The translations under genes were made by a program, and so were the position numbers. From DATBMY01 sp036554605 (GTDB lineage: Bacteria; Acidobacteriota; Blastocatellia; UBA7656), in the NCBI GenBank assembly GCA_036554605.1, contig DATBMY010000402.1:1-22355 (forward strand): 22,355 bases of DNA, given 5' to 3'. Below, piece by piece: positions 1-7,110 of the stretch (its first letter is position 1; each line of letters begins with the position of its first letter). The notes under the pieces are model-generated. The model searched no databases, was not told the DNA's origin, and saw nothing but the letters and a program-made list of their open reading frames with translations.

Positions 1-2
1 AC

Positions 3-869
3 TATGGTCTGATCGTCGCAACGGCCAACAAGAGAGTTTCAGACGAAGCGGTAAGGATGGCCGAAGCCGATGTTAACCGCATTAGAGAAAAGTTCGATGC
101 TGGAGTAGTAGTCCAATCTGATCTTCTTGCGGCCGAGGTGCAACTGGCGGAGTATCGCCAGCAACAGATACAGACCGAGGGGGAGATCGTAATTGCGGAA
201 GCGGCTTTAAACACGGCACTCGGCATCTCCGTCGATACTCCGCAACAGGTAGCGGGCGAGCTGGTCGAGAAGACCTTCATAGTTCCCGATCAACAGGAGC
301 TCATACGGCTGGCCATTGCCAACCGCCCTGAATTCGCGCGCGCGGGGCTTGCGCTGAAAGCCGCCGAAGAACGGGTGCGCGCGGTGCGAGGCGAATCGAC
401 TCCGCGGCTGGACCTGTTCGGGACATTTGGCCTGAGCAGCCACGGCATCACGAAGGGAAGCTCGGATTATACCGTCGGGGCAAGTCTAACTTTCAATATC
501 TTCGATGCGGGCCGGAAGGCGAGGATGGAGCAGGCGCGCATCGCGGAGGCGCTGGCGGCAACCGAGCAAGAGGGTCTCGCAAACCAGATACGATTCGAGG
601 TAATACGCGCCTATCGTCAATACATTTCGGCGCGCGAGCGAATAATCCTGGCCGCCCGGTCAGCGGAGCAGGCAAACGAGACCTTGCGCATAATCCAGAT
701 ACGTTACCGCGAAGGTCTGACCACCATAACCGAGATGCTGAGGGCTGAGACCGCGCTCGTTCGCGCTCAGATGAATTTGATCGCCGCACGCTACGATCAT
801 TACGTAGGTTTCGCCAACGTACTGCTGGCGACGGGAAGGCTTACGGATGTGCAGCCGTTCGTATCATAA
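3..869 (+). CDS. TolC-family outer membrane efflux protein, 5'-truncated by window edge
   Basis: This is the C-terminal 288 residues of a TolC-like outer membrane channel, the exit duct of a tripartite efflux pump. The reading frame is open to the first base of the window, so the start lies upstream; the internal ATG at 57 is in the middle of the helical domain and is not the start. Visible features are long heptad-rich alpha-helical stretches alternating with short beta segments typical of the outer membrane efflux protein family (for example LAAEVQLAEYRQQQ, then FGTFGLSSHG and YTVGASLTFNIFDAGRKA, the usual second beta-hairpin and equatorial turn). The family normally has about 420-480 residues, so roughly a third is missing. 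It is followed by an adaptor and an RND pump on the same strand, which fixes its role. Its TAA stop forms the first bases of the inverted repeat at 867-980. Family assignment is firm; the substrate is unknown. Confidence 0.93.
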   Translation, partial: YGLIVATANKRVSDEAVRMAEADVNRIREKFDAGVVVQSDLLAAEVQLAEYRQQQIQTEGEIVIAEAALNTALGISVDTPQQVAGELVEKTFIVPDQQELIRLAIANRPEFARAGLALKAAEERVRAVRGESTPRLDLFGTFGLSSHGITKGSSDYTVGASLTFNIFDAGRKARMEQARIAEALAATEQEGLANQIRFEVIRAYRQYISARERIILAARSAEQANETLRIIQIRYREGLTTITEMLRAETALVRAQMNLIAARYDHYVGFANVLLATGRLTDVQPFVS

Positions 870-980
870 GTAAAAAGTTAAAAGTAAAAAGTAAAAAGAG
901 AACAGCGAACAATGAATAGAGGATGCATGAAGTTATTCTTTTCCGGCACTTTTTACTTTTAACTTTTAACTTTTTACTTA
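867..980. repeat. Heptad-built inverted repeat between efflux genes
   Basis: Two 32-base arms, 867-898 and 949-980, are reverse complements at 31 of 32 positions, separated by 50 bases. The left arm is made of 7-base units, GTAAAAA or GTTAAAA, with a G at 870, 877, 884, 891 and 898; the right arm has a C at 949, 956, 963, 970 and 977. The spacer begins with a second 7-base rhythm (GAACAGC, GAACAAT, GAATAGA from 900). The left arm includes the stop codon of the upstream TolC gene and the right arm ends 15 bases before the adaptor start codon. As RNA it would form a long AU-rich stem between two operon genes. It lacks the GC stem plus U-tract of a standard terminator. It may be a dispersed short repeat; mobility is not shown by this sequence. 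Confidence 0.85.
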
Positions 981-995
981 GAAAGGTGTGGCTTT

Positions 996-2210
996 ATGAA
1001 AGCAAGGATTCTTTTAATATTCGCGCTGCTCTTTGGCATATGGCTGTCCGCTTCGTGCGGGAAAAGTGAACCGGAATCTAAGGAGCAGGCGCGTCTGATC
1101 GAAGGCGTTAAGGTCGATACGATAAAGCTGTCGGATTACGACGACCAGTATGAAGTCGCGGGAACTGTCAGCGCCAGAACGACGAGCGTGCTCTCTTCGA
1201 AGGTCTTAGGCAGCGTCACCGCGATTCACGCACGCGAGGGCGACCGGGTTCGCGCCGGTCAACTGCTTGTCGAGATCGATTCCCGAGAATCGAGAGCGCA
1301 GCTTCAAAAGGCTCAGGCGGGAGTGAAGGAAGCGCAGAACGGCCTGAGCGAGATCGACCAGTCGCTACAGGCGGCGCAGTCATCAATCGCCGCCGCCGAG
1401 GCGAATAAAGCGCTCGCGACCTCAACCTATAACCGTTACAGAGCGATGCTTGAAGGCAAGGCTGTCAGCCCTCAGGAATTCGACGAGGTAAAGGCAAAAT
1501 ATGAGATCGCTCTGACCCAGGCTCAGAGCGCGAGCAAGTCGCTTGACGTGCTTGCGGCGAGGCGAAGACAAGCCCTTGCGAGAATAGAGCAGGCGAGGGC
1601 GGACCTCAGTGGCGCGCAGGTATATGCCAGCCATTCGCGAATCACTTCGCCAATCAACGGAGTCGTTACCGCCAGACACGTAGACCCTGGCTATACGGCC
1701 ACGCCCGGCGTCCCCCTGCTTACCCTGGAAGATGTTTCTCGCTACCAGCTGGAGGCCGCGGTAGAAGAGTCGCTTATAACCAGATTGCGTGTTGGAGACA
1801 AAGCGCGGGTGCGAATAGATGCGCTCGGCGGCTGGGAGGCTGAAGGCAGCGTCTCGGAGATAGTTCCCGTCTCCGACCCGGCAAGTCGAAGCTATACGGT
1901 CAAGATCGATCTGCTGGCAGGCGACGGTCAAAACGGCGGCCAGCAGTGGCTGCGGTCGGGCCTATATGGAAAGGCCCGTTTCGTCACCGGGCAGAGGCAG
2001 GCCCTCGCGATACCAAAGAAGGCATTGCTCGAGCGCGGCCAGCTCCTTGGAGTCTATGTTGTCGACCAGTCCGGCGTAGCCCGGTTCCGCCTGATCAAAA
2101 CGGGGAAAAGCTCCGGCGAATTCGTCGAGGTGCTGAGCGGCATAACCGAAGGTGAGCGGATCGTCGCCGACCGAATTGACGCGGTTAGCGACGGGAGCAG
2201 AGTGCAATGA
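996..2210 (+). CDS. RND efflux periplasmic adaptor lipoprotein (HlyD/MFP family)
   Basis: This 404-residue membrane fusion protein would bridge the RND pump and the TolC-like channel in the periplasm. The N-terminus is a lipoprotein signal with a lipobox (LSAS followed by Cys21), so it is probably lipid-anchored. Residues about 63-97 form the first half of a lipoyl-like barrel (GSVTAIHAREGDRVRAGQLL), residues about 98-210 are a Gln/Ala/Glu-rich coiled-coil hairpin, and the second lipoyl half follows at ITSPINGVVTARHVDPG. A beta-barrel and a membrane-proximal domain complete it. AAAGG at 982-986 precedes the ATG with 9 bases between. It follows the heptad inverted repeat and ends 36 bases before the pump ATG, so the three genes look like one operon. 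Family assignment is secure; the exported compound cannot be told. Confidence 0.95.
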   Translation: MKARILLIFALLFGIWLSASCGKSEPESKEQARLIEGVKVDTIKLSDYDDQYEVAGTVSARTTSVLSSKVLGSVTAIHAREGDRVRAGQLLVEIDSRESRAQLQKAQAGVKEAQNGLSEIDQSLQAAQSSIAAAEANKALATSTYNRYRAMLEGKAVSPQEFDEVKAKYEIALTQAQSASKSLDVLAARRRQALARIEQARADLSGAQVYASHSRITSPINGVVTARHVDPGYTATPGVPLLTLEDVSRYQLEAAVEESLITRLRVGDKARVRIDALGGWEAEGSVSEIVPVSDPASRSYTVKIDLLAGDGQNGGQQWLRSGLYGKARFVTGQRQALAIPKKALLERGQLLGVYVVDQSGVARFRLIKTGKSSGEFVEVLSGITEGERIVADRIDAVSDGSRVQ

Positions 2211-2246
2211 TCGCCTGCCGTGCGCGGCAGTTTTTGGGTGAATAGT

Positions 2247-5200
2247 ATGAGAGAAAGACTTGGCCCCGCGGGTAAACTCGCTCACGCGTTCATAAGCTCG
2301 AAGCTGACGCCGCTCGTAATTGCGGCGTCAATCCTGCTGGGTCTCGGAGCGGTGATGCTGCTTCCAAGAGAAGAGGAGCCTCAGATCATCGTGCCGATGA
2401 TAGACGTATTCGTACAGATGCCGGGCGCTTCGGTCAAGGAGGTTGAAGAGCGGGTAACCAGACCGATGGAGAAGCTGCTGTGGGAAGTCCCCGGCGTCGA
2501 ATATATATACTCTACGACATCGCCCGGTTATTCAATGGCGATCGTAAGATTCTACGTCGGCCAGAATGAGGAAGACGCCATTGTAAGGCTCAATCAGAAG
2601 CTGCTGGCCAACTTCGATCTGATCCCGCCCGGCGCGAGCCAGCCGCTGGTCAAGCCGCGCTCGATTGATGACGTGCCCATACTCGCCGTCACCTTGTCGA
2701 GCGAGCGCTATGACCATTTCACATTGCGAAGGATAGCCGCGCAGATTCACGACGAGATCAAGCAGGTCAAAAACGTCTCCGAAGCCACGATCACCGGGGG
2801 GCAGCGGCGGCAAATCCGCGTCACGCTCGATGATGGGCGAATGGCCGCTTACAACATCGCTCCGGCGATGATTCTTCCCGTACTTGAGCAATCCAACCGG
2901 CAGTTACGATCCGGCAGCTTCTCTTCAAATAACCGGGAGATGGTTGTCGAGACCGGCGGTTTCCTCCACACCGCCGAAGATGTAGGCGACATAGTCGTTG
3001 CGGCATTCGACAACCGGCCCGTATACCTGCGGGACGTCGCAACGGTTGAAGACGGACCCGAAGAGGCCGCCGATTACGTAATGTTCGGCCTCGGACCCGC
3101 GGCTCATGACGGCAAGACTTCGGCCGCCCCGCCCGCCACTCAAGCGGTCACGATATCGGTGGCGAAGCGCAAAGGCACAAACGCCATCGAGGTGGCCGAT
3201 GACGTTATAAAGAAACTTGATGGCTTGAAGGGATCTTTCATCCCGCGGGATGTAGCCGTCACCATAACGCGGAACTACGGTGAGACGGCGAGTGAAAAAT
3301 CGAATGAGCTGCTGCTCCACATGCTGATTGCCGTTCTTTCGGTATCGGTTTTGATCTGGTTCGCGCTCGGCCTGAGAGAATCAGGCATAGTCGCAATAGC
3401 CATCCCGGTGACGCTGGCGCTGACGCTGGCAGTCTTTTACCTGTACGGCTACACGCTCAATCGCATAACTCTTTTCGCGCTGATCTTCTCAATAGGTATT
3501 CTCGTCGACGACGCGATTGTCGTAGTCGAAAACATCACTCGGCATTACAGGCTGCCCGAGAATCGCGGGCGCTCGATTATTGACGTTGCAGTAGAGGCCG
3601 TCGACGAAGTCGGCAACCCGACGATACTGGCTACTTTCACCGTGATCGCCGCGATAATACCGATGGCTTTCGTAACCGGGCTTATGGGGCCGTACATGCG
3701 TCCCATTCCGGTGGGGGCATCGGCGGCGATGATATTCTCGCTGATCGTCGCCTTTCTCGTGACCCCGTGGGCAAGCGTGCGTCTGCTGAAACAGGCGGGT
3801 GGCGGCCACAGCGTTGAAGAGGGACGAATGACCAGACTCTACCGTCTGGTTATGGGGCGTCTTATTCACGACTCCAGATGGCGCCACGGTTTCCTGATAG
3901 GCGTGGTCGTATTGCTGCTGGCATCGGTCTCGCTGCTCTTTTTCAAGGCCGTGCGGGTGAAGATGCTGCCTTTCGACAACAAGAGCGAGTTTCAAGTGAT
4001 AATCGACATGCCGGAAGGCTCGCCACTCGAACAGACCGCCGCCGTCACGCGCGAGATTGCCGACTATATACGAACCGTTCCGGAAGTGACCGATTACCAG
4101 ATGTATATCGGCACGGCTTCGCCTTATAACTTCAACGGGCTTGTGCGCCATTACTTTCTGAGGCGCGGGCCAAACGTAGCCGACATACAGGTGAATCTGG
4201 TTCCTAAAGGGGAGCGCGGCGCGCAAAGCCATGAGATAGCAGGGCGCGTGCGACCGCCGATTCGGGAGATTGCCGGCAGATATGGCGCGCGCGTGAAAAT
4301 ATCGGAAGTGCCGCCCGGCCCGCCCGTTCTTCAAACGCTCGTGGCCGAAGTCTACGGACCCGATTACAACCGCCAGATAGAGGTGGCCCGCCAGATCAAA
4401 AACATACTCGACGAGACGGCGGGCGTAGTCGACGTGGACTGGTACGTTGAAGAAGACCAGCCCAAATACATGTTTACCGTCGATAAAGAGAAGGCCGCTT
4501 TAAACGGCATCTCGGCCGAGCAAATAACGAATACCTTGCGCATAGCTCTCGACGGCATGAGCGCCGGGCTGCTTCATGACCGGCAAGATAAGGAAGATGT
4601 CGCAATAATGATTCGCTTTCCGCGCGAGGAACGGTCGAGCATAGAGGACCTGAAGCAGATAAGAGTAGCGGGCAGCCGTGGAAACCTCGTCGCGCTTGGA
4701 GAGCTTGTGCGGGTCGAAGAGCAGGTGAGCGAAAAGAGCATATATCATAAGAACCTTATGCCGGTCGTCTATGTCACCGGCGACGTTGCGGGAGAGATTG
4801 AGAGCCCGGTTTACGCGATATTGAAACTCAATGAGGCAATCGATCAGCTCAAGCTGCCCGAAGGTTACGCGCTTGAGCGTTACGTCGCAAGCCTGCCGTT
4901 CACCGGTCAAAAGCTTGTGATGAAGTGGGACGGCGAGTGGCATATAACTTACGAGGTATTCCGCGATCTGGGCATCGCCTTCGCCGCGGTGCTGGTCCTT
5001 ATATACATACTCGTCGTCGGATGGTTTCAATCCTTTAAGATACCCGTAGCCATTATGGCTGCGATACCGTTTTCGCTTGTGGGGATACTGCCCGCCCACG
5101 GCTTGATGGGCGCCTTCTTTACCGCTACCTCGATGATCGGCTTTATCGCGGGCGCGGGCATCGTCGTTCGCAATTCGATTATCCTTGTCGATTTCGTCGA

Positions 5201-5504
5201 GCTTAGATTGAAGCAGGGCATGCCGGTTGATGAGGCGGTGATAGACGCAGGGGCAGTTCGCTTTCGGCCGATGATGCTGACGGCGGCGGCCGTTATTGCC
5301 GGTTCCGCGGTTATGTTGTTCGACCCGATATTTCAGGGCCTCGCCATATCTCTCATGGCGGGCGAAGTCGCTTCATTGCTGCTCTCGCGAATGACCGTGC
5401 CGATACTTTATTACCTTATCGAGCGCAGAAAACATGAGCCTCCGAGCGTCGAGCCAGAGCAGCCGGTAGAGATCGAGCCGGAAGCGACGGCCGAGGTTGG
5501 TTAA
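2247..5504 (+). CDS. RND-family inner membrane efflux pump (AcrB-like)
   Basis: This is a 1085-residue resistance-nodulation-division transporter, the proton-driven inner membrane pump of the tripartite system. It shows the family layout: TM1 at about residues 20-38, a large periplasmic loop, TM2-6, a second periplasmic loop and TM8-12. The TM4 proton-relay motif ILVDDAIVVVEN has its Asp pair at residues 421-422. In TM10, where AcrB has the relay Lys, this protein reads GIVVRNSIILVDF with Arg975. The C-terminal tail after TM12 is Glu/Pro-rich. ATG 2247 is chosen because GGGTG lies 6 bases upstream and TM1 then has a normal short cytoplasmic lead; in-frame GTG codons at 2220 and 2238 are possible but less likely. 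The length is close to the usual 1030-1080. An antimicrobial or lipophilic substrate is likely but unproven. Confidence 0.95.
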   Translation: MRERLGPAGKLAHAFISSKLTPLVIAASILLGLGAVMLLPREEEPQIIVPMIDVFVQMPGASVKEVEERVTRPMEKLLWEVPGVEYIYSTTSPGYSMAIVRFYVGQNEEDAIVRLNQKLLANFDLIPPGASQPLVKPRSIDDVPILAVTLSSERYDHFTLRRIAAQIHDEIKQVKNVSEATITGGQRRQIRVTLDDGRMAAYNIAPAMILPVLEQSNRQLRSGSFSSNNREMVVETGGFLHTAEDVGDIVVAAFDNRPVYLRDVATVEDGPEEAADYVMFGLGPAAHDGKTSAAPPATQAVTISVAKRKGTNAIEVADDVIKKLDGLKGSFIPRDVAVTITRNYGETASEKSNELLLHMLIAVLSVSVLIWFALGLRESGIVAIAIPVTLALTLAVFYLYGYTLNRITLFALIFSIGILVDDAIVVVENITRHYRLPENRGRSIIDVAVEAVDEVGNPTILATFTVIAAIIPMAFVTGLMGPYMRPIPVGASAAMIFSLIVAFLVTPWASVRLLKQAGGGHSVEEGRMTRLYRLVMGRLIHDSRWRHGFLIGVVVLLLASVSLLFFKAVRVKMLPFDNKSEFQVIIDMPEGSPLEQTAAVTREIADYIRTVPEVTDYQMYIGTASPYNFNGLVRHYFLRRGPNVADIQVNLVPKGERGAQSHEIAGRVRPPIREIAGRYGARVKISEVPPGPPVLQTLVAEVYGPDYNRQIEVARQIKNILDETAGVVDVDWYVEEDQPKYMFTVDKEKAALNGISAEQITNTLRIALDGMSAGLLHDRQDKEDVAIMIRFPREERSSIEDLKQIRVAGSRGNLVALGELVRVEEQVSEKSIYHKNLMPVVYVTGDVAGEIESPVYAILKLNEAIDQLKLPEGYALERYVASLPFTGQKLVMKWDGEWHITYEVFRDLGIAFAAVLVLIYILVVGWFQSFKIPVAIMAAIPFSLVGILPAHGLMGAFFTATSMIGFIAGAGIVVRNSIILVDFVELRLKQGMPVDEAVIDAGAVRFRPMMLTAAAVIAGSAVMLFDPIFQGLAISLMAGEVASLLLSRMTVPILYYLIERRKHEPPSVEPEQPVEIEPEATAEVG

Positions 5505-5577
5505 CGACTTCGCTTAATATAGATTGGTCGCCCGTACATACCGAAAGCCATACCGCTTATAAAATTGATGATGTTCG

Positions 5578-5588
5578 TGCTATAGAAT
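5578..5588 (+). promoter_or_regulatory. Possible extended -10 promoter giving a near-leaderless transcript
   Basis: TGC followed by TATAGAAT at 5578-5588 resembles an extended -10 element (TGnTATAAT). There is no good -35 at 16-18 bases. Transcription would start about 5593-5596, at or just before the ATG at 5596, and no Shine-Dalgarno sequence is visible before that ATG. The match is imperfect and the call is tentative. Confidence 0.3.
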
Positions 5589-5595
5589 AGTGACC

Positions 5596-6468
5596 ATGAA
5601 CCGTAGAGAATTCATCCAGCAATCTATCATCACGGGTATGGCAATCTCTCTTCCGCGTTCCGCCGAGGCGAGCGGGGTTAAATGGCGGATCGGTTGTTTC
5701 AATCGCCCGTGGACAAAATGGTCTTTCGAGCAGGCGCTGAAAGAGATCAAAGCCGCAGGTTATAAAACCACGGGACTGCTGAGCCGCACAAGAGACGAGC
5801 CGTTCATCGGCGCGGATGTCACCGCCGATTACCTTCAAGGCTTGAAGAAGCGACTTGCCGAAAGCGGCCTTGCCGTCAATATGGGCGCGCTAAGGTCGCG
5901 ACATGACATCGCGCTAGCCGATTCGATAAGCGAGGTGCGCAAGCAGATTGACAACGCGCGCGCTCTCTCTCTCAAGTACGTGATGTCGTTCGGCGCGGAC
6001 AAGCCTGAAGAGTTCGCGCATTATTTCAAGGTGATGAGCGACGCGGCTGCTTACGCTCAGGAGAAAAAGATCAAGCTGGTGATGAAGCCGCATGGCGGCA
6101 TCAGCGGCTCGTCGGGCGAAATACTGCGGGTAATCAAAGAGGTCAATCACCCGAACTTCTCTATATGGTATGACGCGGGCAACATAATCCACTACACCGG
6201 CAAGGACCCGGTGGCCGAGATCGACCCGATCGCGGAGCATATCACCGGCTTTTGCGCAAAAGACTGCGGCGAGGTCAAAGGGGATGTGATGATTCAATTC
6301 GGCGCGGGCAAAGTAGACTTTGCGGCCGTCTTTAGAAAGTTGAAGTCAGCCGGGTTCAACGGCCCCGTTATGGTCGAATGCTGTAAAATCGGGCAGACAC
6401 CGGAAGAGACAACCGCTAATGCCCGCGCCAACCGAGAGTATCTTGAGAGAATTCTATCGTTAATATAA
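5596..6468 (+). CDS. Tat-exported sugar phosphate isomerase/epimerase-like TIM-barrel protein
   Basis: This 290-residue protein belongs to the xylose-isomerase-like TIM-barrel / AP-endonuclease-2 superfamily, whose members isomerise or epimerise sugars at a divalent metal site. The N-terminus NRREFIQ followed by a hydrophobic run ending ... SAEA is a twin-arginine signal, so it is probably exported folded. Candidate metal or active-site residues are His166 (in MKPHGG), Asp193 (IWYDAGN), His199, Asp223 (CAKDCG) and Glu261 (VMVECC). At the position where many relatives carry Glu in an E-N-H motif this one has Lys164 (KPHGG), so metal coordination may differ. ATG 5596 is preferred over GTG 5590 because it sits directly before the Tat motif. 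The ECF sigma gene starts 30 bases after its stop and may be co-transcribed. The exact substrate is not known. Confidence 0.85.
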   Translation: MNRREFIQQSIITGMAISLPRSAEASGVKWRIGCFNRPWTKWSFEQALKEIKAAGYKTTGLLSRTRDEPFIGADVTADYLQGLKKRLAESGLAVNMGALRSRHDIALADSISEVRKQIDNARALSLKYVMSFGADKPEEFAHYFKVMSDAAAYAQEKKIKLVMKPHGGISGSSGEILRVIKEVNHPNFSIWYDAGNIIHYTGKDPVAEIDPIAEHITGFCAKDCGEVKGDVMIQFGAGKVDFAAVFRKLKSAGFNGPVMVECCKIGQTPEETTANARANREYLERILSLI

Positions 6469-6498
6469 CGACAGGTTGAAAGGTCCGACGGCGCCGAA

Positions 6499-7101
6499 AT
6501 GAATCAGTCGCCGAAAGAACTAACCCAGTTGCTCGTGGCATGGCGCAACGGCGACCGCGAGGCTCTCAATCGCCTTATGCCTCTGGTTTATGATGAGCTG
6601 CGACTGCTTGCCCGTCGCTATATGGGTCGTAAATACGCGGGACAGACACTACAGACCACGGCCCTCGTTCACGAAGCGTATGTGCGGATGGTGGGGCGGG
6701 ACCCGGTTGCCTGGCAAAATCGGGCTCACTTCTTTGCCGTCTGCGCTCAGGTTATGCGGAACCTGCTCGTCGACCGGGCCCGCTCTCGCCAGGCGGCCAG
6801 GCATGGGGGCGCCGAGCGCCGGGTGTCACTCGAAGAGGCGGCGGTCATCTCTCCTGAAAAGCATATTGACCTGATCGCTCTGGACGAAGCGCTCGCCCGT
6901 CTTGCGAAGTTAGACCTCAGAAAGAGCCAGATAATAGAGATGCGGTATTTTGGCGGCATGAGCGTTGAAGAGACAGCCGAGTTTCTAGGCGTATCTCCTA
7001 TAACCATTAAGCGCGAATGGCTGAAGGCGAGGGCCTGGCTCTACCGCGAGCTGGATAAAGGGAGCGATCCGCAAGAAGACGCCCTGCCCGCTCAAGAATG
7101 A
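6499..7101 (+). CDS. ECF-type RNA polymerase sigma factor
   Basis: This 200-residue sigma factor directs RNA polymerase to a specific promoter set. It has sigma region 2 at about residues 28-95 (LVYDELRLLARRYM, then LVHEAYVRM and AHFFAVCAQVMRNLLVDRAR) and region 4 at about 127-185 with a helix-turn-helix (MSVEETAEFLGVSPITIKREW). The sequence matches the ECF subfamily (Pfam sigma70_ECF type, TIGR02999-like) that is abundant in Acidobacteria and Planctomycetes and is often found near Ser/Thr kinases. No anti-sigma gene is adjacent; the nearest signalling partner is the kinase at 11787, with two minus-strand genes in between. The ribosome site is weak: GAAAGG at 6478-6483 is too far upstream. 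It converges on the surface-protein gene with only 9 bases between stops. Family certain, regulon unknown. Confidence 0.95.
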   Translation: MNQSPKELTQLLVAWRNGDREALNRLMPLVYDELRLLARRYMGRKYAGQTLQTTALVHEAYVRMVGRDPVAWQNRAHFFAVCAQVMRNLLVDRARSRQAARHGGAERRVSLEEAAVISPEKHIDLIALDEALARLAKLDLRKSQIIEMRYFGGMSVEETAEFLGVSPITIKREWLKARAWLYRELDKGSDPQEDALPAQE

Positions 7102-7110
7102 AATAGTCTT

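Noticed and set aside
2220..2246. GTG starts at 2220 and 2238 for the RND pump
   Set aside because: ATG 2247 has a spaced GGGTG and gives the usual short cytoplasmic lead before TM1.
3489..4334. 281-residue minus-strand reading frame inside the RND gene
   Set aside because: It is antisense to a strongly conserved pump gene and its translation is His/Arg-rich without any domain; a shadow frame.
7102..7110. Bidirectional terminator between the converging sigma factor and surface-protein genes
   Set aside because: Only 9 bases separate the stops and no stem with a U-tract is visible.
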